A stretch of 55,232 nt of DNA from an uncultured Thermomicrobiaceae bacterium (GTDB lineage: Bacteria > Chloroflexota > Chloroflexia > Thermomicrobiales > Thermomicrobiaceae): contig CALKCJ010000040.1 in assembly GCA_938082375.1 (NCBI GenBank), positions 1 through 55,232 on the forward strand, in the 5' to 3' direction. A program made the translations under genes and the position numbers. This document shows, in pieces, positions 48,251 through 55,232 of the stretch. The notes under the pieces were generated by a model. The model had not been told where the DNA came from, searched no databases, and saw only the letters and a program-made list of their open reading frames with translations. Position 1 is the stretch's first letter, and each line of letters opens with the position of its first letter.

Positions 48251-49099
48251 TCAGTGCTCCGCAACCGGTCGAGCAACACGGCCGATCCGCGCGTGAGAGC
48301 CAAAGCCTCGCAGCGCCGAGACGATCAGGATGACGCCGAGCAGGACTTTGAGGAGAGCGCCTGGGGCGACCGCCGCGATCAGCCCTCCGAGCACCGCGCC
48401 GAGCACCGAACCGAAGGCCATCGGGGCGATCGTCGCCGGGAGCTCCGCGAGTACACCGACCTTGCCGGTGCGCAGCCAGCGGACGATTCCGAGCAGCACC
48501 ATCGGCAGGCTGATCAAGACCGAGGCGGTTCCGGCCGTCTTGATCGATACTCCGTAGACGAAGGTGAGCGTCGGGATAATCAGCTCGCCTCCGGCGACGC
48601 CGAGCAGGCTACTCACCAGCCCGATGCCGACCCCGAAAATGAGGGCGCTCACGACGTGCGCCGCCGCGCTGTGGACGAGGCCGCCGTCGCGCGCCGGCAG
48701 GAACGCCTCGACGATCAGCAGCAGCCCGATCGCCAGCAGGAGGGCCAGGATCACGCGGGCGAAGTGGATCGCATGTAAGCGCCGGGCCAGTGTCGGTCCG
48801 GCGTAAGCACCCACCAGCGCCCCGCTGAGCAGGCCGACGACGATCCAGACGTAGGGGACGACCGGCGCCAGCGAGAGCGTCCGCGCGCGGATGGCGAGGG
48901 CGGCGGCGAGCGTGAACGCACTGACGACGAGGTTCAGGGGCACGGCACGGTGAGGCGCGTATCCCAGCGCCACGAGCACCGGTAGCCGGAACTCGGCCCC
49001 ACCAAGCCCGATCAGCCCCCCGAGGACACCGATGGCCCCACCCGCGCCGAACGAGACACCAACATGGCGACGGAGCGCCCGCGGCTCATCAGGTGCCAT
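48251..49099 (-). CDS. TauE/SafE family membrane transporter
   Basis: The 282-aa product has about eight hydrophobic helices in two repeats, each opening with the TauE/SafE glycine signature: GVLGGLIGLGGAEFRLPVLV and, in the second half, VGIGLVSSLLGVAGGELIIP. Family members export or import sulphite, sulphoacetate or other small organic anions. Its ATG (49099) lies inside the 3' end of the yqeB-like gene (11-base overlap), so the two are translationally coupled. That suggests a role in the same molybdenum/selenium process, for example moving an oxyanion, but this is inference. Confidence 0.88.
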   Translation of the reverse strand: MAPDEPRALRRHVGVSFGAGGAIGVLGGLIGLGGAEFRLPVLVALGYAPHRAVPLNLVVSAFTLAAALAIRARTLSLAPVVPYVWIVVGLLSGALVGAYAGPTLARRLHAIHFARVILALLLAIGLLLIVEAFLPARDGGLVHSAAAHVVSALIFGVGIGLVSSLLGVAGGELIIPTLTFVYGVSIKTAGTASVLISLPMVLLGIVRWLRTGKVGVLAELPATIAPMAFGSVLGAVLGGLIAAVAPGALLKVLLGVILIVSALRGFGSHARIGRVARPVAEH

Positions 49100-49949
49100 A
49101 CCCCCTACCCTTCACCTCGACCCACTCACGGATCGCGGCCAGCACACCCTCGGCGATCCGGGCCGGTCGCTCACCGATGCCGTACACCTGCCCGGCTTCG
49201 CCGCGCGGGTCGATCTCGATCACCTTAGTGCCAGCGCTCACCGGCACCCCGCTCCGTGTCAGCCCCCGCACAGCGCCGCTGAGCGGAGCACGCAGCACGA
49301 CCTCACCGATGTGGGCCAGCGGCTCGCCGGCCTCGACCAGCTCGCCGATCCGCCGCGCCGTCTCGAACACACCGGCGATAGGAGCGTAGACGTAGCGGTC
49401 GCGCGTGTGCCCGGCGATCTCCCGCGGCTCCCCCTCGAGCTGCCGAGTCGCGCCGCGCGCGATCACCCGGCCGAGATCCTCGCCCCAGGCCGTCTCAACG
49501 GCCAGGTCCACCTGCTCGCCAGCGACGAAGCCCGGCCCCAGGCCGATGGTGAGTGGTGCCAGCCCGCGCAGGACCTCCGGCTGCGCCCGCTTGCGCATCC
49601 GGGCATCGACCAAGATGTCCGGCCGCAGAGCTCCCGCGAGGTTGCGCGGGCGCCAGCCGACGAGCACCGGGATGGCGGCCCGGCTGGCGAGCAGCGCTCT
49701 CACCTCGGCCACTGACTCCACCCGTCGCGCCCGCAGCCCGGCCAGCTCCGCCTGGCCGTCGAAGACGGCGTCGGCAAAGGCCATGCCGCGCCGCGTGACC
49801 GCCGGCGCTGGCCCCTCCGCCAGCACCACGGCGTGGCCGGCGGTGAAGAGGCGGTGGGCGACCGCCGAGGCGACGTCGTTGGCGCCGAACACCACCACGA
49901 CGAGCGCGCGGCCAGGAAGATGCGCACCGGTGGGGCGCCCTTCGCTCAT
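49089..49949 (-). CDS. yqeB: YqeB-like selenium-dependent molybdenum hydroxylase system protein
   Basis: The 286-aa product matches the YqeB (EF2563/TIGR03309) type: a nucleotide-binding start VVVVFGANDVASAVAHRLFT, VVLAEGPAPAVTRRGMAFAD and AVFDGQAELAG. The core APLTIGLGPGFVAGEQVDLA, VETAWGEDLGRVIARGATRQ and AGHTRDRYVYAPIAGVF is characteristic. So is the tail GVPVSAGTKVIEIDPRGEAG. The family accompanies molybdenum hydroxylases thought to carry a labile selenium; the biochemical role is not established. ATG 49949 follows GGGGAGCAGGGAG. It lies between modB and the TauE/SafE gene on the same strand. Confidence rests on remembered family motifs. Confidence 0.82.
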   Translation of the reverse strand: MSEGRPTGAHLPGRALVVVVFGANDVASAVAHRLFTAGHAVVLAEGPAPAVTRRGMAFADAVFDGQAELAGLRARRVESVAEVRALLASRAAIPVLVGWRPRNLAGALRPDILVDARMRKRAQPEVLRGLAPLTIGLGPGFVAGEQVDLAVETAWGEDLGRVIARGATRQLEGEPREIAGHTRDRYVYAPIAGVFETARRIGELVEAGEPLAHIGEVVLRAPLSGAVRGLTRSGVPVSAGTKVIEIDPRGEAGQVYGIGERPARIAEGVLAAIREWVEVKGRGYGT

Positions 49950-49995
49950 CCGTGCTCCCTGCTCCCCATCACCGTGTGACCGCTTGAACAGTCGC

Positions 49996-50856
49996 TCACT
50001 CCCCAACCGTACGCACCGCGCCACTACTCAGCCACTCGCTCACCAGGAGCACGAGCACGCTTAGCCCGAGGAGCAGCGCTGCCATCGTCACCGCTTCGTA
50101 CAGATTGATTTCCATCGCCGTCCAGATCGCGAGGGAGAGGGTCTGGGTACGCCCTTGGAAGTTACCAGCGAACAGGAGCGTCGCGCCGAATTCGGAGACC
50201 GCCTTGGCCCAGCAGAGCATCGAACCGGTAACGATGCTCGGCAGCGCCAAGCGAAGCGTCACGTGTTGGAACGTCTGCCAGGGCGAGCAGCCGTCGACCC
50301 GCGCCGCCTCCTCGATCTCCCGCGCCACGTTGGAAAACCCCAGGAACACGCTCCGGATATAGAAGGGCGACGAGGTAAAGAGCTGCGCGAGCACGACAGC
50401 GAGCGTGGTGAAGGGGATCTGAATCCCGAAGGCATCGAGGTAGTGACCGAGCAACCCCGCTCGGCCGAAGAGCATGAGGAGCGCCACGCCGCCGATGATC
50501 GGCGGAAGCACGACCGGCAGGAGTACGACCAGCTCGACCAAACGGCGCCCTGGAAATCGCCGCCGGGCAAGGAGATAGGCAAGCGGCGTACCCAACAGAA
50601 TCGCCGTCGTGACGGTAACGAAGCTGGTGACCATGGTCAACCGCAGCGCGTCGAGGAAGAACCGATCGCCAGCGTACGACAACGCGTTCGGGATCCCCAG
50701 CGCTCGCCAGGCCAGCGCCACCGGTGGAAGCAGGAGGAACAGGAAGCAGAGGACACTGGGCACCAGCAGGAAAACCCACGACCGTCCACGTCGCCTGGCT
50801 GCACGAGCCGACCGCACGACGGCTGAACCTGCGACAGCGCTCCCAGTCATTCGCAT
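49996..50856 (-). CDS. modB: molybdate ABC transporter permease
   Basis: The 286-aa permease has six membrane helices and the ModB/CysT motifs: DALRLTMVTSFVTVTTAILL, GTPLAYLLARRRFPGRRLVE, LLPVVLPPIIGGVALLMLFG, the EAA loop EIEEAARVDGCSPWQTFQHV, and SMLCWAKAVSEFGATLLFAG, which is typical of molybdate/tungstate permeases. It overlaps the modA 3' end by 10 bases, so it is coupled to modA. No modC ATPase gene follows; the next gene is yqeB, so the ATPase must be encoded elsewhere or shared. Confidence 0.93.
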   Translation of the reverse strand: MRMTGSAVAGSAVVRSARAARRRGRSWVFLLVPSVLCFLFLLLPPVALAWRALGIPNALSYAGDRFFLDALRLTMVTSFVTVTTAILLGTPLAYLLARRRFPGRRLVELVVLLPVVLPPIIGGVALLMLFGRAGLLGHYLDAFGIQIPFTTLAVVLAQLFTSSPFYIRSVFLGFSNVAREIEEAARVDGCSPWQTFQHVTLRLALPSIVTGSMLCWAKAVSEFGATLLFAGNFQGRTQTLSLAIWTAMEINLYEAVTMAALLLGLSVLVLLVSEWLSSGAVRTVGE

Positions 50857-51767
50857 GCCTCCAACGACACCGCCTCCTGGCCAAGGGGGCGGAACCCATA
50901 CCGCTCCAAGACCGCTTGCCCCTCAGGCGAGCGCACTTGGTCGATGAACGCACGCGCCAGCGCCTGATCCGGAGCACCGACCACGACCGCGATCGGGTAA
51001 CACGTGACCACGTTGACCTGTTCTGGCAGCTCGATTACCGTGACCTGCTGGCGCACCGCTGGCGTGACATCCGTGGCGTAGACGAGCGCGGCGTCAGCCT
51101 CCCCGAGCTGGATCTTGGCCACCACCTGCTTGACGTTGACCTCCTCTGAGACCAGGTTGGCGAGCACCCGCTGCGCGAAGTCCGATCCATAGGCAGGATC
51201 CTGTGAGGCTCGCTCGAGCACCTGGCGCGCGTAGTGGCCAATCGGCACGTTGTCGTGAGCCAGCACCACCTTGACATCAGGGCGCGCCAGGTCGGCCAGC
51301 GTGTGGATACCAGCCGGGTTGCTCGCCGGGACGATCAACACCAGCCGGTTGCGAGCGAAGATGATCGGCTCCCCAGCAATGAGGCCTTGCTGCTGGGCCT
51401 GCCGCATATTGCGTGTATCGGCCAAGGCAGCGACCGACGCACTCGCCCCCTGGCTAAGCTGGGCCACGAGCTGCGCGGAGCCAGCGAAGTTGAACCGCAC
51501 CTTGGTTCCCGGGTGCTGCTGCTCGAACTGCGCCCCGATCTCCTGGAAGACCTCGAGGAGCGATGAGGCCGCGAAAACGACCAGCTCCGCTTGCCCGCGC
51601 GGGGCCGGCGAGCTAGGCTCGACTGGCCCGCCACCCGCCGTAGGCGATCTCCCCGAACTGCCTCCACACCCCGCCGCGAGCAGCAACGCGAGCACAGCAG
51701 TGAGCACCGGTACGCTACCAGCGCGGGCCGAACAGTAGGCCTTCGGAGGACACGCTCCTTCCGGCAT
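50847..51767 (-). CDS. modA: molybdate-binding lipoprotein
   Basis: The 306-aa product has a lipoprotein signal ending LALLLAAGC (lipidated Cys 34) and a ModA domain: LVVFAASSLLEVFQEIGAQF, GTKVRFNFAGSAQLVAQLSQ, GASASVAALADTRNMRQAQQ, PIIFARNRLVLIVPASNPAG, LVSEEVNVKQVVAKIQLGEA and DAALVYATDVTPA. The serines in FAASSL and FAGSAQ would bind the oxyanion; molybdate or tungstate cannot be told apart here. ATG 51767 has a very strong site (GGGAGGGGAAGGAG) and is preferred to the GTG/ATG of the longer frame at 51800. It starts the mod operon, 49 bases after the regulator gene. Confidence 0.92.
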   Translation of the reverse strand: MPEGACPPKAYCSARAGSVPVLTAVLALLLAAGCGGSSGRSPTAGGGPVEPSSPAPRGQAELVVFAASSLLEVFQEIGAQFEQQHPGTKVRFNFAGSAQLVAQLSQGASASVAALADTRNMRQAQQQGLIAGEPIIFARNRLVLIVPASNPAGIHTLADLARPDVKVVLAHDNVPIGHYARQVLERASQDPAYGSDFAQRVLANLVSEEVNVKQVVAKIQLGEADAALVYATDVTPAVRQQVTVIELPEQVNVVTCYPIAVVVGAPDQALARAFIDQVRSPEGQAVLERYGFRPLGQEAVSLEACE

Positions 51768-51816
51768 CTCCTTCCCCTCCCTGCACGCTCGCCCGCTCAC
51801 TCTTGATCGAGCGAGC

Positions 51817-52956
51817 CTACCAAGACTCGATCCGTGCCACGACCGTCCCCGCGCTCGCCACGTCGTAGCCGCCCGCCTCCAGCTCCCGTCGGAACGGCAG
51901 CGAGGTAGCCAGCTCCAGTAGGTCGCGCACTGCCGGCAGGTCGAGCAGCTCGACCGGAATGACCAGGTCGTAGCGCTCCTCCATCAGCGGCAGAAAGTCG
52001 AGCCCATAGCTACGGGCGACCGGCCAGACGCCCGGCCCGGCGTCGGCCAGGCCGCTGGCGATGACCTCGGCCAGCGCGCGGTGCCCGCGCACCTCGCGGT
52101 CGTAGCCACGCAGCGCGGCCGGCTCCACCCCGGCGCGGCGCAGCAGCTCGTCGAAGACCAGCCGGCTGCCGGAGCCGGCCTCCCGGTTGACGATGCGTAT
52201 ATCTGGCCGGGCCAGATCGCCGAGCTCGCGGATCCCCTTCGGGTTGCCCGGGACGAGCAACAGCCCCTCGGCCCAGCGGGAGAGCGTGACGACGGCGACG
52301 GGCCGCCCGGTCAGCTCGCGGCGCACGGCTGGCAGGTTGTACTCCGAGGTGGCTGGATCCCAGAGATGCGTGCCGGCGATGTGGACTTCGCCACGGGCCA
52401 ACGCTCGGAGCGCCTGGAGGCTGCTCTGCGGCAGCCAGACGGTTCGGACGGCCCGGCTGGCGCGACGGAGATGCGAGCCGAGCACGGCGAGCGCCGGGTC
52501 GCAGCCGGCGATCACCAGCGAGCGCTCGGGCTCGACGAGGTCGCTCACCAGCTCGACGGCGAGGCGACGCTCACCCCGGCGCTCGCGCGCGATGCCGTCG
52601 GCCTGCTCGTCGCTGACCGCGCCGGCCAGTGGCCAGGCGAGCAGGCGCGGCCCAACGCGCGCCAACCAGACGCGGAAGGGGGGATCGAGCGAACCTGGCG
52701 CCCCACTGCCCAGCTCGGCCTCGACCGTGGGGTGGACATCGGGCAGCACGAAGAGGTCGTCGACGCGGCAGCGCAGCACCCGGGCGAGGCGGAGCGCAAC
52801 CGCGACGCTGGGGACGAGCCGACCGGCCTCGATGGCAATGAGCGCCTGGCGGCTCAGCCCGGCGCGCCCGGCCAGCTCCTGCTGGCTGAGGCCAAGGGCG
52901 AGCCGGCGCTCGCGCACGCGCACCCGGAGCGGTGAAGGATCAGCCTGGCGGCCCAT
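51817..52956 (-). CDS. HTH (XRE-type) regulator with periplasmic-binding-like (PBP_like) domain
   Basis: The 379-aa product has an N-terminal Cro/CI-type HTH at about 10-70: VRERRLALGLSQQELAGRAG, LSRQALIAIEAGRLVPSVAV. A solute-binding-like domain follows, with SLVIAGCDPALAVLGSHLRR, IAGTHLWDPATSEYNLPAVR and LGDLARPDIRIVNREAGSGS, then RLVFDELLRRAGVEPAALRG and AEVIASGLADAGPGVWPVAR. This HTH/PBP_like_2 arrangement is known for putative molybdate- or molybdopterin-linked one-component regulators. Next to modAB it probably senses an oxyanion and controls the operon. GGAGGAG precedes the ATG; a near-consensus promoter lies at 52995-53023. Confidence 0.85.
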   Translation of the reverse strand: MGRQADPSPLRVRVRERRLALGLSQQELAGRAGLSRQALIAIEAGRLVPSVAVALRLARVLRCRVDDLFVLPDVHPTVEAELGSGAPGSLDPPFRVWLARVGPRLLAWPLAGAVSDEQADGIARERRGERRLAVELVSDLVEPERSLVIAGCDPALAVLGSHLRRASRAVRTVWLPQSSLQALRALARGEVHIAGTHLWDPATSEYNLPAVRRELTGRPVAVVTLSRWAEGLLLVPGNPKGIRELGDLARPDIRIVNREAGSGSRLVFDELLRRAGVEPAALRGYDREVRGHRALAEVIASGLADAGPGVWPVARSYGLDFLPLMEERYDLVIPVELLDLPAVRDLLELATSLPFRRELEAGGYDVASAGTVVARIESW

Positions 52957-53294
52957 CGCTCCTCCGATCGAGCGATCGCTTTCCTCTGGATAGCATCGTA
53001 ATCGATCGACGACTCAATGTCAACGATATGCGACATCTCGCCACCGGTTCCGGAGCGCTCACGCTCGGCAGCCCGGCTGGCCGGAGTGACCAGCCGCAAT
53101 CTCGCGCTGGCAGGCTGGTCGCGGTAGGATGGCAGCGGGCGCCGATGCACCGATGAGTGGCCACCTATGCAGCGGTCGTGGCGAGGGCCCAGTGCAACAC
53201 TGGGGCCGCCTGACCGACAGCGCGTGCGGGCTGCTATAGGCCGGCGGTGAACACCGGATGTGGTGATCTTGGCTGTGAGGGAGCGGAGGGTCAT
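52957..53294. other. 338-base divergent regulatory region
   Basis: It holds the regulator promoter and, near its start codon, several CGATCG elements: CGATCGAGCGATCG (52966-52979) includes the palindrome AGCGATCGCT, and ATCGATCGAC lies in the promoter spacer (53001-53010). I saw no gene and no clear plus-strand promoter for the nitrilase gene. Confidence 0.55.
52995..53023 (-). promoter_or_regulatory. near-consensus sigma-70 promoter of the Mo-locus regulator
   Basis: On the minus strand TTGACA (53023-53018, perfect -35), a 17-base spacer and TACGAT (53000-52995). The spacer contains CGATCGAT, so binding there would block polymerase. It lies 39 bases before the regulator ATG and may drive regulator, modA, modB, yqeB and tauE together. 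Confidence 0.7.
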
Positions 53295-55073
53295 ATGCCT
53301 GGGCGAGTCGAGCCGCTCGAGCGATACGCCGTCGCTGCTGTCCAGTTCGAGCCGGTGCTCGGTGAAAAGGAGGCGAACCTACGACGCCTGCTGGCGCTGG
53401 TCGAGGAGGCAGCCCGCCACGGCGCCCGGCTGATCGTGACGCCGGAGATGGCGACCACCGGCTACTGCTGGTACGACCGCGAGGAGATCCGGCCGCACGT
53501 CGAGCCGATCCCTGGCCCGACGACCGAGCGCTTCGCGCAGATAGCCCGCGAGCGCGGCTGCTACGTCGTGGTCGGCATGCCGGAGGTAGCGCCGGAGACC
53601 GGCATCTTCTACAACAGTGCGGCGCTGGTTGGCCCTGAGGGGTTGGTCGGCGTCTACCGCAAGACGCACAGCTACATCAGCGAGCCGAAGTGGGCCAAGG
53701 ACGGCGACCTCGGCCTGCCGGTCTGGGACACCCCGCTCGGCCGGCTCGGGATCCTGATCTGCATGGACGCCGACTACTTCGAGCCGGCCCGGCTGCTGGC
53801 GCTCCAGGGAGCCGACGTACTCTGCTTCCCCACAAACTGGCTCGAGGAGAAGAGCCCTTCGGCCGCCTGGATCGCGCGCGCCTTCGAGAACGGCTGTTAC
53901 CTGGTCGCCGCCAACCGCTACGGCTGCGAGCGCGGCGTCCAGTTCTCCGGCGGCTCGGCGGTGCTCGATCCCGACGGCGCGATCCAGGCCATGCTCGACA
54001 CCGGCGACGGCGTCGTCCTGGGCGAGGTCTCGCTAGCCCGGGCGCGCGAGAAGGCGTTCTCGCCCGGCGGCCCGCCGGAGAAGCTGCGCGCCCGCCGCCC
54101 TGATCTCTACGACACCCTGACGCTCAACGCCTACCTGTGGAATCCGCTCCAGTTCCACGGCCTCTACGGCCACCGCCCGCTGCCGCCGGGCCGCCGCTCG
54201 ACGGTCGCGGCCGTCCAGCTCGCGCCGGTGCTCGGCGACCCGAGCGCTAACCTGCGAGCCATCGCCGGAGCCATCGAGGAGCTGCCGGCGGAGGTAGAGC
54301 TGGTCGTCTTCCCGGAGTACGCACTGACGGGCCTCCCGCGCGGGCGCGAGGAAGCCCGGCGCTGGGCGCTGCTCGGCTCCGCCGGGCCGGTCGCCGAGCT
54401 GGCTAGCCTGGCGGCTCGACGAGGGATCTACCTCGTCGCCGGGCTGCTGGAGCGAGTGGGCGACGAGATCTATTCCTCGGCTGTGCTGCTCGGCCCCGAG
54501 GGGGAGCTGACCCGCTCCCGCAAGGCGCACCCGATCGGGCCGGAGCGCGAGTGGTGCGCTGCTGGTCGGAGCCGGCCGCCGGTGGTCGACCTGTCGCTCG
54601 GGCGCGTCGGGCTGCTGCTCGGGAGCGACCTCTGCTTCCCGGAGATCGCCCGCGCGCTGGCACTTGAGGGCTGCGACCTGCTGACCGTGCCGGCCGGCCC
54701 TAACCTGCCGCCGGTACTCGGGCTGGGCCCCACTGCCGTGCCGCTGGAGCCGCCGGCGGTGACCGGCGAGGATCCGGTTCATTTCCACCTGGCACGCGTG
54801 CGGGCGATCGAGAACAACTGCTATCTGGCCTTTGCCAGCCTGCCGGCGCCTGCAGGTATCGGGCACAGCGCGGTCTTCGGCCCCACCGCGGCCTTCCGGA
54901 CCGGCGAGATGGTGCTCGGTGCGGACGACAGCGGCGTAGCTGTGCGAGAGATCGACACGACCAACCTGGGGAGCGAGTACCCGACCTGCGCGGTTCGCGC
55001 CAAGGACTACCTGCGGATGCGCCAGCCCCACCTCTACGACCTGTTGCAGGCGGCCGAGCCGCCCGCGGTCTGA
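53295..55073 (+). CDS. tandem nitrilase/carbon-nitrogen hydrolase, second domain without catalytic Cys
   Basis: The 592-aa product is two nitrilase-fold domains in one chain. Domain 1 (about 10-255) has the full triad: E51 in VTPEMATTGY, K123 in VYRKTHSY, C156 in LICMDADYFEPARL. Domain 2 (about 303-585) keeps E341 (VFPEYALTG) and K410 (RSRKAHP), but the Cys site reads LLLGSDLCFPEIARAL. The residue aligned with C156 is G443; a Cys occurs only four places later. So one active and one probably inactive site share a chain. Family members hydrolyse amides or nitriles. ATG 53295 follows GGAGCGGAGGG. It diverges from the molybdenum regulator and faces a peptide-transporter gene. Confidence 0.9.
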   Translation: MPGRVEPLERYAVAAVQFEPVLGEKEANLRRLLALVEEAARHGARLIVTPEMATTGYCWYDREEIRPHVEPIPGPTTERFAQIARERGCYVVVGMPEVAPETGIFYNSAALVGPEGLVGVYRKTHSYISEPKWAKDGDLGLPVWDTPLGRLGILICMDADYFEPARLLALQGADVLCFPTNWLEEKSPSAAWIARAFENGCYLVAANRYGCERGVQFSGGSAVLDPDGAIQAMLDTGDGVVLGEVSLARAREKAFSPGGPPEKLRARRPDLYDTLTLNAYLWNPLQFHGLYGHRPLPPGRRSTVAAVQLAPVLGDPSANLRAIAGAIEELPAEVELVVFPEYALTGLPRGREEARRWALLGSAGPVAELASLAARRGIYLVAGLLERVGDEIYSSAVLLGPEGELTRSRKAHPIGPEREWCAAGRSRPPVVDLSLGRVGLLLGSDLCFPEIARALALEGCDLLTVPAGPNLPPVLGLGPTAVPLEPPAVTGEDPVHFHLARVRAIENNCYLAFASLPAPAGIGHSAVFGPTAAFRTGEMVLGADDSGVAVREIDTTNLGSEYPTCAVRAKDYLRMRQPHLYDLLQAAEPPAV

Positions 55074-55130
55074 CCCGGCCGCCTGGCCGTTGCCACATCC
55101 GCTGCTGGAGTCACCGGGACGCGGCAGGGG

Positions 55131-55232
55131 TCACTCCGCCTCGCTCACTGTGCGCACGTCGAGCACGTCGCGCAGGCCGTCGCCGAACAGGTTGAGGCTG
55201 AGGACGGTCAGCATGATGGCGAGACCGGGGAA
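55131..55232 (-). CDS. peptide/nickel ABC transporter permease (DppC-type), C-terminal end
   Basis: The last 33 codons of a minus-strand gene that enters from beyond the window edge: FPGLAIMLTVLSLNLFGDGL then RDVLDVRTVSEAE and a TGA at 55131. This is the characteristic C-terminus of DppC/OppC-type permeases (LNLxGDGLRDxLDPR). Only the end is visible, so substrate and operon are unknown. Confidence 0.8.
   Translation of the reverse strand, partial: FPGLAIMLTVLSLNLFGDGLRDVLDVRTVSEAE

Overview
The window is GC-rich, gene-dense bacterial DNA. Several things point to a non-cyanobacterial Chloroflexota, most likely a Thermomicrobia-type organism: many GTG starts, a duplicated C-terminal motif of the FGYPIS / YFERARLEYHPE type, a STAND-ATPase/HTH protein of a style common in that phylum, and a GH99-like/DNRLRE secreted enzyme. 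The taxonomy is inference; no marker gene is decisive. No rRNA, tRNA, CRISPR array or insertion sequence was seen.

Layout. 1-4.4 kb: the 5' part of an isochorismate synthase gene coupled to a TetR gene that sits behind a perfect 26-bp palindrome, an intact glycerophosphodiesterase (ugpQ type), and next to it a badly decayed glycerol-3-phosphate/sugar ABC importer in which a permease fragment has become fused to a lipoprotein. 4.4-22.4 kb: mostly housekeeping and metabolic genes (NUDIX, LOG, VOC protein, FAD monooxygenase plus a variant M19 dipeptidase, peroxiredoxin, trpS, LysM/SLT transglycosylase, two MFS exporters, class III aminotransferase, MmgE/PrpD, an ABC-2 exporter, a YjjX-type NTPase, a HisK-type phosphatase). 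Between the aminotransferase and MmgE/PrpD genes a near-consensus promoter drives an apparently non-coding, strongly structured RNA.

23.2-39.3 kb is the most unusual region, a cell-surface glycan/phosphoester locus. It opens with a three-domain fusion (polyprenyl-phosphate sugar synthase, GtrA membrane domain, HPr-kinase-like P-loop domain). A GT-C (ArnT/PMT-type) glycosyltransferase follows, then a membrane-anchored phospholipase-C/acid-phosphatase-type enzyme, an Ig-like/duplicated-motif membrane protein and a GH99-like enzyme; four of these genes overlap by ATGA/GTGA. Next are a small secreted protein, a 989-aa secreted PHP-domain protein, a lipoprotein, and (convergent) an 821-aa secreted enzyme joining DNRLRE, GH99-like and metallophosphatase domains. 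Together they suggest assembly and trimming of a phosphate-containing surface glycan, possibly mannose-based. This is inference.

40-48 kb: a STAND ATPase with GNAT-like and HTH regions behind an AT-rich promoter, a SnoaL protein, a PAT-type acetyltransferase, a second ABC-2 exporter, and a 5'-truncated DsrE-like gene in which UGA replaces the first Cys of a CxxC motif, followed by a hairpin of bacterial SECIS geometry. Then come a PPOX flavoprotein, a cupin and small genes. 48.2-53 kb: a molybdenum locus on the minus strand (HTH/PBP regulator, modA, modB, a YqeB-type selenium-dependent molybdenum hydroxylase accessory protein, TauE/SafE), without modC. The window ends with a tandem nitrilase-domain protein whose second domain has lost its catalytic cysteine, and the tail of a peptide ABC permease.
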